Assembly: GCA_041920505.1 (NCBI GenBank)
Contig: JBHGXV010000005.1
Span: 20,721-84,720, forward strand
Source: JBHGXV01 sp041920505
Lineage (GTDB): Bacteria; Bacillota; Bacilli; Brevibacillales; Brevibacillaceae
Direction of reading: 5' to 3'
Length of the DNA: 64,000 nt
Position numbers and translations under genes: made by a program. Of the stretch, positions 40,279 through 48,807 are shown piece after piece. Position 1 is the first letter of the stretch. Each line of letters opens with the position of its first letter. The notes under the pieces are model-generated. The model was not told the DNA's origin, did not search any database, and saw only the letters and a list, made by a program, of their open reading frames with translations.

Positions 40279-43200
40279 GCAGGATCAGATCAAAAAAGTG
40301 CTGGTGATCGGCTCCGGTCCGATCGTCATCGGCCAGGCCGCCGAGTTCGACTACGCCGGCGCGCAGGCCTGCCTCTCCCTCAAGGAAGAGGGCGTGCGGG
40401 TGGTGCTCGTCAACAACAATCCGGCGACGATCATGACCGACGAACAGATGGCGGACAAAGTGTATCTGGAGCCGCTGACCGTCGAGTCGGTTGCCCGCAT
40501 CATTGAAAAAGAGCGGCCCGACGGTTTGCTGCCCACACTGGGCGGCCAGACCGGGCTCAATCTTGCGGTGGCGCTGGCCGAAGCGGGCGTGCTCGACAAG
40601 TACGGGGTAGCCTTGCTGGGGACGCCGCTGGAAGCGATCAAAAACGGCGAAGACCGTGAACTGTTCAAACAAATGATGGAACGGATCGGCGAACCGGTTC
40701 CGGAGAGCGCGACCGTGGAGTCGGTGGAAGCGGCACTGGCGTTTGCGGCCGAGATCGGCTATCCGGTGATTGTCCGTCCGGCGTACACGCTGGGCGGCGC
40801 CGGCGGCGGGATCGCTGGGAACGAGGCGGCACTGCGCGACGTGGCGGCGCGGGGACTTGCCGCAAGCCCGATCGGCCAGGTGCTGATCGAACGCAGCGTC
40901 AAAGGCTGGAAAGAGATCGAATACGAGGTGATGCGGGATGAGAGCGACACCTGCATCATTGTGTGCAATATGGAAAATCTCGACCCTGTCGGCATTCATA
41001 CCGGGGACAGTATCGTGGTCGCTCCTTCACAAACGCTGACCGACCGGCAGTACCAAATGCTGCGCAGCGTCTCGACCAAGGTGATCCGTGCCCTGGGCGT
41101 CGTCGGCGGCTGCAACATCCAGTTTGCCCTTGACCCCAAATCGGACCGGTATTACCTGATCGAGGTGAACCCGCGGGTCAGCCGCTCCAGCGCGCTCGCG
41201 TCCAAGGCAACCGGCTATCCGATCGCGCGGATCGCCGCCAAACTGGCGCTCGGTTACCGGCTGGACGAAGTGATCAACCCGATTACCGGCTACACCTATG
41301 CCAGCTTCGAGCCGGCGCTGGATTACGTGGTGGTGAAAATTCCGCGCTGGCCGTTCGACAAGTTTCCGCTGGCCGACCGCCAGTTGGGGACACAGATGAA
41401 GGCGACTGGCGAAGTGATGTCGATCGCCCGCAACATGGAAGCGGCCCTGCTGAAAGCCGTGCGTTCGCTGGAATTGGGCGTGTCCCATCTGGATCGCGCC
41501 GACGTGGCGGCCCTCTCCGACAGTGAGATCGCAACCGCGTTGACCGAGGCGACCGACCTTCGCCTGTTTGCCCTGGCCGAAGCGATCCGCCGGGGGATGA
41601 GCGAAGCGGTCCTGCATGAGATGACCGGCATCGACCCGTTTTTCCTGCGCAGTCTGGAGCGGATCGTGTCCATCGAACGGCAACTGGCGCAAGCGGGCTG
41701 GGATCATCTCACGGACGATCTCTTGCGTGAAGCCAAGCAGCGCGGATTTGCCGACGAAGCCATCGCCCGCATCGTCGGCGTGACGCCCAGGGACGTGCGC
41801 GAAAAGCGAAAAGCGCTGGGACTGCGTCCCGTGTACAAGATTGTCGACACATGCGCGGCCGAATTTGACGCGCAGACGCCGTATTACTACTCCACGTGGC
41901 AAGGCAGCGACGAGGTGGCGGACAAAGCGGGGAGGAAGGTGCTGGTGCTCGGCTCCGGCCCCATCCGGATCGGGCAGGGAATCGAGTTCGACTACTGCTC
42001 GGTGCACGCCGCCAAAGCCTTGCAAGCCAACGGCATCGCCGCCATCGTGGTCAACAACAATCCGGAGACGGTAAGTACGGACTACGAGACGGCTGACCAC
42101 CTCTACTTTGAGCCGCTCACCGTGGAGGACGTGCTGCACGTGGCCGAGCGCGAACAGGTGGAAGGCGTGATGGTACAATTCGGCGGTCAGACGGCGATCA
42201 ACCTGGCGGCGCCGCTCGCCGAGGCCGGACTGAACATTCTCGGCACGTCGCTTGCGTCCGTCGACCGCGTCGAGGACCGCGAACTGTTCTATCAGATGCT
42301 GCGCGATCTGGAGATTCCGCACATCCCCGGCCAGGGGGTGGCTTCGCTGGAAGAGGCTTTGCAGGTGGCGGAGGCGATCGGTTATCCCGTGCTGCTGCGT
42401 CCCTCGTATGTCATCGGCGGACAGGGGATGACGGTGGTGGACGATGCCGATGAACTGGCCGCCGCCGTCCGGGGCTGGCTCGCCGACCAGCAAGCGGCTA
42501 CCTTTTTCCCGCTGCTCGTCGACAAGTATATCCCCGGCATGGAAGTGGAAGTGGACGCTGTCTGCGACGGCGAAAACGTACTGATTCCTGGAATTTTCCA
42601 ACACGTGGAAAAGGCCGGGATTCACTCCGGCGACAGCGTTGCGCTGTTCCCGGCTCCGGGGCTTTCGCCGGAGCAAAAAGAGACACTTGTGAGTTACACC
42701 AGCCGCATCGCCAACGAGTTGAAAGCGGTCGGCTTGCTCAATATCCAATTTGTGATCGGCGACAAGGTGGTCTACGTCCTGGAAGTAAACCCGCGTGCCT
42801 CCCGCACGGTGCCGATCACCAGCAAAGTGACCGGCGTTCCGATGGTCGAACTGGCCGTGCGCGCGCAGTTGGGAGAGACGTTGGCGGAGATGGGGTACGG
42901 AACCGGACTGCTGCCCGACATTCCGTTCGCCGTCGTCAAAGCGCCTGTGTTTTCCACCGTGAAGCTGACCGGAGTCGACCCCGTGCTGGGGCCGGAAATG
43001 AAATCGACCGGCGAGATTCTCGGACTGGGCCGCACCATGGCCGAGGCCGCCGCCAAGGCGTTCCGCTACAAAGAGGCTGCCTGCCCGCGTCTGGGAGCCG
43101 GTGATCTCGTATTTGTCTCCCTGGCGGATGCTGACAAGGCCGGCTTCGTGCGGCAGTTGGCGGCATTGAGCACGATCGGCGTGCGGTTCGCCGCCACGCC

Positions 43201-43510
43201 TGGCACCGCGCAGATTCTGCGTCAGGCGGGCGCCGCAGTGACGACAGAAGTGTCAGACGAGGCGGAATTGTTGAACGTGCTGCAAACCGGCACCATCGCC
43301 GTGGCCCTGGTCACTGCCACCAAAGGCAACCGCCGGGAACGCCTGGGCTTCGCCTTGCGCAGTCTCTTGGTGCAAAAGGGCGTTCCGCTGTTTACCGCGA
43401 TCGAGACGTTTGCGCTGTACCTACAAGCTTTCTCGGAAAAGGAGAGTGACGGGCATGAAGCCTGCGAAGACATTGGAACTTTATCAAGACGCACAGCCGT
43501 CCGTTTATAA
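40271..43510 (+). CDS. carB: Carbamoyl-phosphate synthase large subunit
   Basis: A 1079-residue enzyme making carbamoyl phosphate from bicarbonate, ammonia and two ATP. The two homologous ATP-grasp halves start with KVLVIGSGPIVIGQAAEFDYAGAQA and KVLVLGSGPIRIGQGIEFDYCSVHA; the C-terminal MGS allosteric domain is present. An AGGAG lies upstream. The last part of the reading frame (EKESDGHEACEDIGTLSRRTAVRL) overlaps argF by 56 bases and does not look like a conserved CarB end. Confidence 0.97.
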   Translation: MPKQDQIKKVLVIGSGPIVIGQAAEFDYAGAQACLSLKEEGVRVVLVNNNPATIMTDEQMADKVYLEPLTVESVARIIEKERPDGLLPTLGGQTGLNLAVALAEAGVLDKYGVALLGTPLEAIKNGEDRELFKQMMERIGEPVPESATVESVEAALAFAAEIGYPVIVRPAYTLGGAGGGIAGNEAALRDVAARGLAASPIGQVLIERSVKGWKEIEYEVMRDESDTCIIVCNMENLDPVGIHTGDSIVVAPSQTLTDRQYQMLRSVSTKVIRALGVVGGCNIQFALDPKSDRYYLIEVNPRVSRSSALASKATGYPIARIAAKLALGYRLDEVINPITGYTYASFEPALDYVVVKIPRWPFDKFPLADRQLGTQMKATGEVMSIARNMEAALLKAVRSLELGVSHLDRADVAALSDSEIATALTEATDLRLFALAEAIRRGMSEAVLHEMTGIDPFFLRSLERIVSIERQLAQAGWDHLTDDLLREAKQRGFADEAIARIVGVTPRDVREKRKALGLRPVYKIVDTCAAEFDAQTPYYYSTWQGSDEVADKAGRKVLVLGSGPIRIGQGIEFDYCSVHAAKALQANGIAAIVVNNNPETVSTDYETADHLYFEPLTVEDVLHVAEREQVEGVMVQFGGQTAINLAAPLAEAGLNILGTSLASVDRVEDRELFYQMLRDLEIPHIPGQGVASLEEALQVAEAIGYPVLLRPSYVIGGQGMTVVDDADELAAAVRGWLADQQAATFFPLLVDKYIPGMEVEVDAVCDGENVLIPGIFQHVEKAGIHSGDSVALFPAPGLSPEQKETLVSYTSRIANELKAVGLLNIQFVIGDKVVYVLEVNPRASRTVPITSKVTGVPMVELAVRAQLGETLAEMGYGTGLLPDIPFAVVKAPVFSTVKLTGVDPVLGPEMKSTGEILGLGRTMAEAAAKAFRYKEAACPRLGAGDLVFVSLADADKAGFVRQLAALSTIGVRFAATPGTAQILRQAGAAVTTEVSDEAELLNVLQTGTIAVALVTATKGNRRERLGFALRSLLVQKGVPLFTAIETFALYLQAFSEKESDGHEACEDIGTLSRRTAVRL

Positions 43511-44426
43511 AGGAAGAGACGTGTTGCGCATCGACGAGTTCAGCGGTCCGGAACTTACCTATTTGCTGAACTCGGCGATTCACCTGAAAAAGTTGCAACA
43601 TGCCGGCGAGACGTATCACCCGCTGAAAGGCAAAACGCTCGGGATGATCTTCGACAAATCTTCCACCCGCACTCGCGTCTCTTTCGAGGTAGGCATGTAC
43701 CAACTGGGCGGGATGGCCATGTTTTTGAGCGGCAAGGAACTGCAATTGGGGCGCGGCGAGCCGATCAGCGATACGGCCAAGGTCATGTCCCGTTACGTGG
43801 ACGCGATCATGATCCGCACCTATGCCCACAGCGACGTGGAGGAACTCGCCAAACACGCCTCCATCCCGATCATCAACGGCTTGACCGACATGTTCCACCC
43901 GTGCCAGGCGCTGGCCGACATGATGACAATTCTGGAGCACAAAGGGAAACTGAAGGGCATCAAACTGGCCTATGTCGGGGACGGCAACAACGTCGTCAAC
44001 TCGCTTGCGCTCGCCGCCGCCTTGCTGGGCGTCGACGTGCGTGTGGCATCGCCGGCCGGTTACCAGATGCAGCCAGAGGTCGTGGAGGCGGTGCGAACGT
44101 ACGCCGCGCAGAGCGGCTCGTCCTTCGTCCTGACGGAAGATCCGGAAGAGGCCATCCACAAAGCGGACGCGATCTACACCGACGTCTGGACCAGCATGGG
44201 CTTCGAGGCGGAAAACGAGGCGCGGCTGAAGGCGTTCGCCGACTATCAGGTGAACGAAAAACGGACCCGCCTTGCCGATCCGGACTATCTGTTCCTGCAC
44301 TGTTTGCCGGCCCATCGCGGCGAGGAAGTGACGGCAGAGGTGATCGACGGTCCTCATTCGGTCGTGTTCGACCAGGCGGAAAACCGTCTGCATGCGCAAA
44401 AAGCCATTCTCACGGCGGTGTTGTAA
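43455..44426 (+). CDS. argF: Ornithine carbamoyltransferase
   Basis: A 323-residue transferase that joins carbamoyl phosphate and ornithine to citrulline. Signature motifs: KSSTRTRVSFE (carbamoyl-phosphate site), MFHPCQALADMMT and FLHCLPAHRGEEV (ornithine site). ATG 43455 follows AAAAGGAGAG and lies inside the end of carB. It is the last gene of the carA-carB-argF operon; a terminator follows after the stop. Confidence 0.96.
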   Translation: MKPAKTLELYQDAQPSVYKGRDVLRIDEFSGPELTYLLNSAIHLKKLQHAGETYHPLKGKTLGMIFDKSSTRTRVSFEVGMYQLGGMAMFLSGKELQLGRGEPISDTAKVMSRYVDAIMIRTYAHSDVEELAKHASIPIINGLTDMFHPCQALADMMTILEHKGKLKGIKLAYVGDGNNVVNSLALAAALLGVDVRVASPAGYQMQPEVVEAVRTYAAQSGSSFVLTEDPEEAIHKADAIYTDVWTSMGFEAENEARLKAFADYQVNEKRTRLADPDYLFLHCLPAHRGEEVTAEVIDGPHSVVFDQAENRLHAQKAILTAVL

Positions 44427-44431
44427 AACGG

Positions 44432-44457
44432 GCCCCCTGTCATCAAGGGGGCTTTTT
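44432..44457 (+). terminator. Intrinsic terminator after argF
   Basis: A 7-bp GC stem (44432-44438 with 44446-44452), a 7-base loop and five T residues. Confidence 0.9.
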
Positions 44458-44541
44458 GACTATGCGGATATAAAACAAACGTATGTTCCGGGGATAAAGT
44501 AGTAAAATTCCAGAAAGTGTCGGAAAACGAAAAAACGAGTA

Positions 44542-44571
44542 TTGCCTGCTTTTGCCACTTATCTGTAATAT
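44542..44571 (+). promoter_or_regulatory. Promoter of the 25-residue peptide gene
   Basis: TTGCCT (44542-44547), an 18-base spacer and TAATAT (44566-44571). The transcript would begin near an 8-bp hairpin (44577-44584 with 44591-44598). Confidence 0.55.
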
Positions 44572-44621
44572 TAGGAGAGAGCGGGCTTGTCCGCTTTCCA
44601 TCCAAACAAGGGGGAATCGAG

Positions 44622-44699
44622 ATGAAGAAGGTTCTGTATGCCGTGCTTCTGGTAGCTGCAATCGCCATGGCGACGACGGCACACTTTAATGTAGGTTAA
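44622..44699 (+). CDS. 25-residue hydrophobic peptide (signal-peptide or small membrane protein)
   Basis: The peptide MKKVLYAVLLVAAIAMATTA ends in HFNVG. It has a basic start, a hydrophobic core of about 15 residues and a short polar tail, so it is either a single-span membrane peptide or the precursor of a short secreted pentapeptide. AAGGGGGAA precedes the ATG at good distance. It has its own promoter-like sequence, a 5' hairpin and a terminator, so it looks like a separate transcription unit rather than chance. I do not recognise a family. The C-terminal five residues recall Phr-type pheromones only in length; no Rap-like receptor is nearby. Confidence 0.55.
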   Translation: MKKVLYAVLLVAAIAMATTAHFNVG

Positions 44700-44726
44700 G
44701 AGAAACGGCTTGAAGCACTGTGAGAA

Positions 44727-44751
44727 AACACCGCGTAGCGTGGTGTTTTTT
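44727..44751 (+). terminator. Intrinsic terminator after the peptide gene
   Basis: A 9-bp stem with one G-T pair (44727-44735 with 44739-44747), a 3-base loop and a T tract. Confidence 0.88.
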
Positions 44752-44773
44752 CACTAGCTAAGGAGGACTCCGG

Positions 44774-45325
44774 ATGCTGCTGGATGTGATCATCATTTCT
44801 TTTGTCATCGCGTTTTTGCGAGGCGGACGACTTCGCGAAGTACCCAAATTTCATAAATTGCTGTTCCTGGGCATCAGCCTTCTGCTGCAAGTATGCTCAG
44901 CGATCCTTCCCCATTGGGGCGGCTCGTTTGTCTCTGTTGCGTATATCTTTACGCTGTTGTTCTTCTATTTCAATCGCGAGCATGAAGACATTCGGATTCT
45001 GATGTTCGGCTGGTCGTTAAACGCTTTGGCCATCTGGACCAACAACGGGCGCATGCCGATCGACATGGAACAAGCGAAAAAACTCCCGTATTCATTGGAT
45101 GGGATCATAAATGGAACCGATTTCAAGCACAGCGTGCTGACGGAAGCCTCCCACCTTCCGTTTTTGACCGATATCATGTACATGCCGTTTCCGATTGCGC
45201 GTGTATTCAGCATCGGCGACCTGTTTCTGATGCTGGGCATCTTTTTGCTGGTCCAACGCATCATGAACAAACCGCTTTCTCTAATCCAACTGCGCGAAGG
45301 TAAATACAATGAGGCAAAAAATTGA
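44774..45325 (+). CDS. DUF5317 family membrane protein
   Basis: A 183-residue integral membrane protein with about four to five hydrophobic spans (starting LLDVIIISFVIAFLRGG, LLFLGISLLLQVCSAIL, VSVAYIFTLLFFYF, and near the C-terminus FSIGDLFLMLGIFLLVQ). NNGRMPIDMEQAKKL is the hallmark phrase of DUF5317. Its function is unknown. AAGGAGGA precedes the ATG. It overlaps the following HD-GYP gene by 17 bases, so the two are coupled and may act together. Confidence 0.85.
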   Translation: MLLDVIIISFVIAFLRGGRLREVPKFHKLLFLGISLLLQVCSAILPHWGGSFVSVAYIFTLLFFYFNREHEDIRILMFGWSLNALAIWTNNGRMPIDMEQAKKLPYSLDGIINGTDFKHSVLTEASHLPFLTDIMYMPFPIARVFSIGDLFLMLGIFLLVQRIMNKPLSLIQLREGKYNEAKN

Positions 45326-46637
45326 TGTGCGAAATCTGCTGAAACGCGTCCTGGTTCAGTTCGTGTATCCGGTTGCGGCCGTGCTGATTATTTTGTCGGT
45401 TATGCCGGAGTGGGAGTCACGAGGGCACTGGGAGGTCCTCTTTATCTATACAATATTTACGGTCATCGTTTCGTTTATCTCACTCCGTTATGCCAATACC
45501 ATTCTCACCTTGAACAGTGCCGTCTCGTTTTCGGGAATTTTGCTGTATGGTACATGGGTTTCGGCCTGGTCAGTGTTGATCGAGGCGATGATGGTTGCTT
45601 TCTTGTTCCGCTCCGACATCCGAAAGGTGTTGGCGAATATTGGGCAACTGCTCATGACAGTTTGGTTTGTCGGTTGGATTCACGAATTGTTTGTAAGCAT
45701 ATCGTTGCCATGGGTGATCTCCGACCTTTTGCTACTGCCCGTGTACTGGTGCACCAATGCGTTCCTGTGCGGAATCGCGATCTCCTACTTTGTGAACAGC
45801 AATTGGTTAACAACAATCAAAAAGTTTTTAACAGATGGCACTTCCACGTATCTTTTACTATTATTGATAAGCGAAACCGGGGCACGGCTCTATCAGGCAT
45901 ACGGGGAATTGTCGCTGATTCTCGTCGTTGCAGCGTTTATTACGATTGGCATCATTTTTCGCCAGTATTTTAATAACGTCCAACACCTCGAACGAAAAGT
46001 AGAAGAAGTCAAACACCTCAACGACTCGTTCCTCATCGCCATGGCGGCTTCGATTGACGCCCGCGATCCGTACACGCACGGCCATTCCCATCGCGTAGCT
46101 TACTGGGGGCGGGAGATTGCGAGAGAGCTGGGGCTTACGCCCAAACAGGCAGACGAGGTGTACTACGGCGGGATTCTGCACGACATCGGAAAAATCGGCA
46201 TCGAGGATCAGATTTTAAACAAACAGGGGAAACTGACCAGGGAAGAGTACGAGAAAATCAAGGAACACCCCGTGATCGGCTACGAGATCATCAAGCGGGC
46301 GGGCGTGTTTGAAGAGTTGCTGCCGGCGATTCGGCACCACCACGAACGAATCGACGGCAAGGGCTATCCGGACGGCTTGAGCGGCGATGACATTCCGCTG
46401 ATCGCCCGGATTTTGGCCATCTCCGACGCGTTTGACGCGATGGTCTCCGATCGGCCGTACCGCAAAGGGCTGCCGGTGGAAGAAGCGCTGAAGCGGATTC
46501 GTGAAGGGGCCGGAACCCAATTCGACGCCGCGCTGGCCGAGTTGTTTATCAGCCTGGTCAACCGGCGTTCCAGCGCCGAGTTGGAAGCGCTCGCGAAGCA
46601 GTACGGAAGCAAGGTGGAAGAAAAGGTGATCGTGTGA
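45309..46637 (+). CDS. Membrane HD-GYP protein, likely cyclic di-GMP phosphodiesterase
   Basis: A 442-residue protein. The N-terminal half has about six to seven membrane spans (a sensory domain, residues about 14-220), followed by a short coiled linker and an HD-GYP domain: HGHSHRVAYWG, ILHDIGKIGIEDQIL, HPVIGYEII and HHHERIDGKGYPDGLSGDDIP, with all expected metal ligands. It should break down cyclic di-GMP in response to a membrane signal. It overlaps the DUF5317 gene by 17 bases. Confidence 0.88.
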   Translation: MRQKIDVRNLLKRVLVQFVYPVAAVLIILSVMPEWESRGHWEVLFIYTIFTVIVSFISLRYANTILTLNSAVSFSGILLYGTWVSAWSVLIEAMMVAFLFRSDIRKVLANIGQLLMTVWFVGWIHELFVSISLPWVISDLLLLPVYWCTNAFLCGIAISYFVNSNWLTTIKKFLTDGTSTYLLLLLISETGARLYQAYGELSLILVVAAFITIGIIFRQYFNNVQHLERKVEEVKHLNDSFLIAMAASIDARDPYTHGHSHRVAYWGREIARELGLTPKQADEVYYGGILHDIGKIGIEDQILNKQGKLTREEYEKIKEHPVIGYEIIKRAGVFEELLPAIRHHHERIDGKGYPDGLSGDDIPLIARILAISDAFDAMVSDRPYRKGLPVEEALKRIREGAGTQFDAALAELFISLVNRRSSAELEALAKQYGSKVEEKVIV

Positions 46638-46762
46638 ACGGGATGTGACGGACAATCACATTTGGCCGCACAAGAATCCGAGGAAAAAAACCAGAAAAGA
46701 ATCGGCGGTGACGCGATGTCCCGCTGTTTGTTTTTTTGTCGCCATTATGCAGAGAATGCCGG

Positions 46763-46792
46763 TTGCCAGGCTGTGAATACTACGTCTATAAT
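46763..46792 (+). promoter_or_regulatory. Promoter of the ABC exporter operon
   Basis: TTGCCA (46763-46768), an 18-base spacer and a perfect TATAAT (46787-46792), about 60 bases before the first gene. Confidence 0.75.
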
Positions 46793-46814
46793 ACGGAATA
46801 AGAGGAGTATAGCG

Positions 46815-46828
46815 AGTGATTACTCACT
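46815..46828 (+). promoter_or_regulatory. Palindrome in the leader, candidate TetR operator
   Basis: AGTGA, four bases, TCACT, just downstream of the promoter. The TetR-family gene at the end of the operon is the natural candidate to bind it. Confidence 0.5.
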
Positions 46829-46852
46829 ATAAAATGTTCGAGGGGGACTTGT

Positions 46853-48049
46853 ATGCGTATCATTTCACCACTTCGGCATCTATGGATCGGTTCTGTTTGT
46901 CTCTTGTTGACCGCCTGTTCGCTCTCGGCGCAGGGAAACGTTCCGATCTCGGGAACCATCGAAGCGGACGAACTGCCCGTAACTGCGGAAGTGGGGGGCA
47001 TGGTCAAGACGTTGCTGGTCGAGGAAGGGGCGACAGTGAAAAAAGGAGAGTTGTTGGCCGTCCTGGATGACCAGGCCTATCAGCTTGCGCTCAAGGAGGC
47101 CCAGGCCGTTCTGGCGCAGGCGACAGCCAGGCTGGAAGAGGCGAAAGCGGGCGCGCGCGATCAGACGATTCGCCAGGCGGCCGCCGCTGTGCAACAGGCG
47201 GACGCCAATACGACGCTCGCTGTCGCGCGGGAGGGGCAGGCGAGCGCCAACCTGGCTCGCGCGTACGAGCAGTGGAAACAGGCGGAGGCGGAGTTGGACG
47301 GAGCGAAACGCACGCTGGCATATCAGCAGTCCCGGTTGCAGGAAGTGACGGCTCTCTACCAAAGCGGCGGGGTGTCCAAGCGGGACTACGAAGCGCAACA
47401 GGAAGCGGTGAACCAGGCGCAGACCCAGGTGAACCGGTTGACAGCTCAATGGGAAGCCTACCGCTCCCAGTATGAGTCCGCCAAAAAAGATCTGGAAGCG
47501 GCCTACGCGCAGCGGGAGGCGATGCGGGCTCAGGCGAAAAGCGCTCAGGCCCAACTGGACTTGCTGCAGGCGGGCAGCACCGATTACACGATCAAGGAAC
47601 TGCTGGCCGCTCAACAACAGGCGATGGCCAAGGTGGAACAGGCGCAGCTACAAGTGACGAAAGCAAAAATCGTTGCGCCGCAGGACGGCATCGTGCTGCG
47701 CAAAGACGTGCTGGAAGGCGAGGTCGTCAAACCTGGCGCGGTTTTGTTTACTCTGATGAAGCGAAATCAGTTGCAATGCAAAACGTATATTCCGGAAGCT
47801 GATCTGGGGCGCGTCAAGGTCGGACAACGGGTACAGGTGCGCGTCGATGCGTATCCGAACGAAACCTTTTCCGGTAGGATCGCGTCCATCGCCAACCACG
47901 CGGAGTTTACCCCGCGAAACCTACAGACGCGCGACGAGCGGACCAAACTGGTGTTTCAGGTCACCATCCGGTTTGACAGCGGCTTCGACAAATTAAAACC
48001 AGGGATGCCGGCCGATATTTGGCTGAACGGCGAGGTGGCCGGCCAATGA
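46853..48049 (+). CDS. HlyD-type membrane fusion lipoprotein of an ABC exporter (YbhG-like)
   Basis: A 398-residue periplasmic-adaptor-type protein. The lipobox LLLTAC puts the lipid anchor at Cys22. A biotinyl-lipoyl half (ISGTIEADELPVTAEVGGMVKTLLVEEGATVKKGELLAVLD) is followed by a long coiled-coil hairpin (about residues 75-260, Gln/Ala-rich heptads) and the returning lipoyl and beta-barrel parts (KIVAPQDGIVLRKDVLEGEVVKPG). In a Gram-positive cell it would extend the exporter into the wall. It overlaps the ATPase gene by four bases. Confidence 0.9.
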   Translation: MRIISPLRHLWIGSVCLLLTACSLSAQGNVPISGTIEADELPVTAEVGGMVKTLLVEEGATVKKGELLAVLDDQAYQLALKEAQAVLAQATARLEEAKAGARDQTIRQAAAAVQQADANTTLAVAREGQASANLARAYEQWKQAEAELDGAKRTLAYQQSRLQEVTALYQSGGVSKRDYEAQQEAVNQAQTQVNRLTAQWEAYRSQYESAKKDLEAAYAQREAMRAQAKSAQAQLDLLQAGSTDYTIKELLAAQQQAMAKVEQAQLQVTKAKIVAPQDGIVLRKDVLEGEVVKPGAVLFTLMKRNQLQCKTYIPEADLGRVKVGQRVQVRVDAYPNETFSGRIASIANHAEFTPRNLQTRDERTKLVFQVTIRFDSGFDKLKPGMPADIWLNGEVAGQ

Positions 48050-48807
48050 CCGTAGCGATCCAGTGCGAACGGCTGACCCGACGGTTTGGCGACAGGCTGG
48101 CCGTCAACAACCTGACCTTGTCCATTGAGAAGGGGACGATTTACGGGTTCCTCGGCCCCAATGGTTCCGGCAAATCCACCACGATCCGCATGTTGTGCGG
48201 GTTGCTCGCGCCTACTTCCGGTTCCGGCACGGTGCTTGGCTACGACCTGATCACCCAGAGCGAGGCGATCAAGCAGCGCATCGGGTACATGTCGCAGAAG
48301 TTCAGCTTGTACGAGGACCTGACTGTTGAGGAAAATCTCGATTTTTACGCCGGGATTTACGGCTTGGACAGCGCGGAACGGAAGCGGCGCAAAAAAGAAC
48401 TGCTTGAGTTGGCGGGTCTTGTCGGCCGCGAGAGACAACTGGCGGGAACGCTCTCCGGCGGCTGGAAGCAGCGGCTCGCACTTTCCTGCGCGTTGTTGCA
48501 TCAACCGGAGTTGCTGATCTTGGACGAGCCGACTGCCGGTGTCGACCCCGTTTCGCGGCGGGTGTTTTGGGATGTGATTCACCGTCTCGCCAAACAGGGA
48601 ATCACCGTGCTGGTCAGCACCCATTACATGGACGAGGCGCAGACGTGTGACCAGATTGGGTTTATCCTGCACGGCGACCTGCTGGTAAACGGCGCGCCGA
48701 AGACGTTGATTGCGGACATGGGAGTCGACCATTTGGAAGATGTGTTTATCCGGCTGGTGCAGGATGCGGAACGGGGTCTCAATGTGCCGGGGGAGGGGAG
48801 CCGATGA
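48046..48807 (+). CDS. ABC exporter ATP-binding protein
   Basis: A 253-residue ATPase with Walker A GPNGSGKSTTIRML, signature LSGGWKQRLALSCALLHQP, Walker B LLILDEPTAGVDP and H-loop STHYMDEAQTCD. The closest style is the drug-resistance/YbhF group. The start overlaps the HlyD stop and its own end overlaps the permease start, so the three subunits are translationally coupled. Confidence 0.94.
   Translation: MTVAIQCERLTRRFGDRLAVNNLTLSIEKGTIYGFLGPNGSGKSTTIRMLCGLLAPTSGSGTVLGYDLITQSEAIKQRIGYMSQKFSLYEDLTVEENLDFYAGIYGLDSAERKRRKKELLELAGLVGRERQLAGTLSGGWKQRLALSCALLHQPELLILDEPTAGVDPVSRRVFWDVIHRLAKQGITVLVSTHYMDEAQTCDQIGFILHGDLLVNGAPKTLIADMGVDHLEDVFIRLVQDAERGLNVPGEGSR

Noticed and set aside
44622..44699. 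The 25-residue peptide as a type I toxin
   Set aside because: No antisense promoter or convergent short RNA could be recognised; the size alone is not enough.
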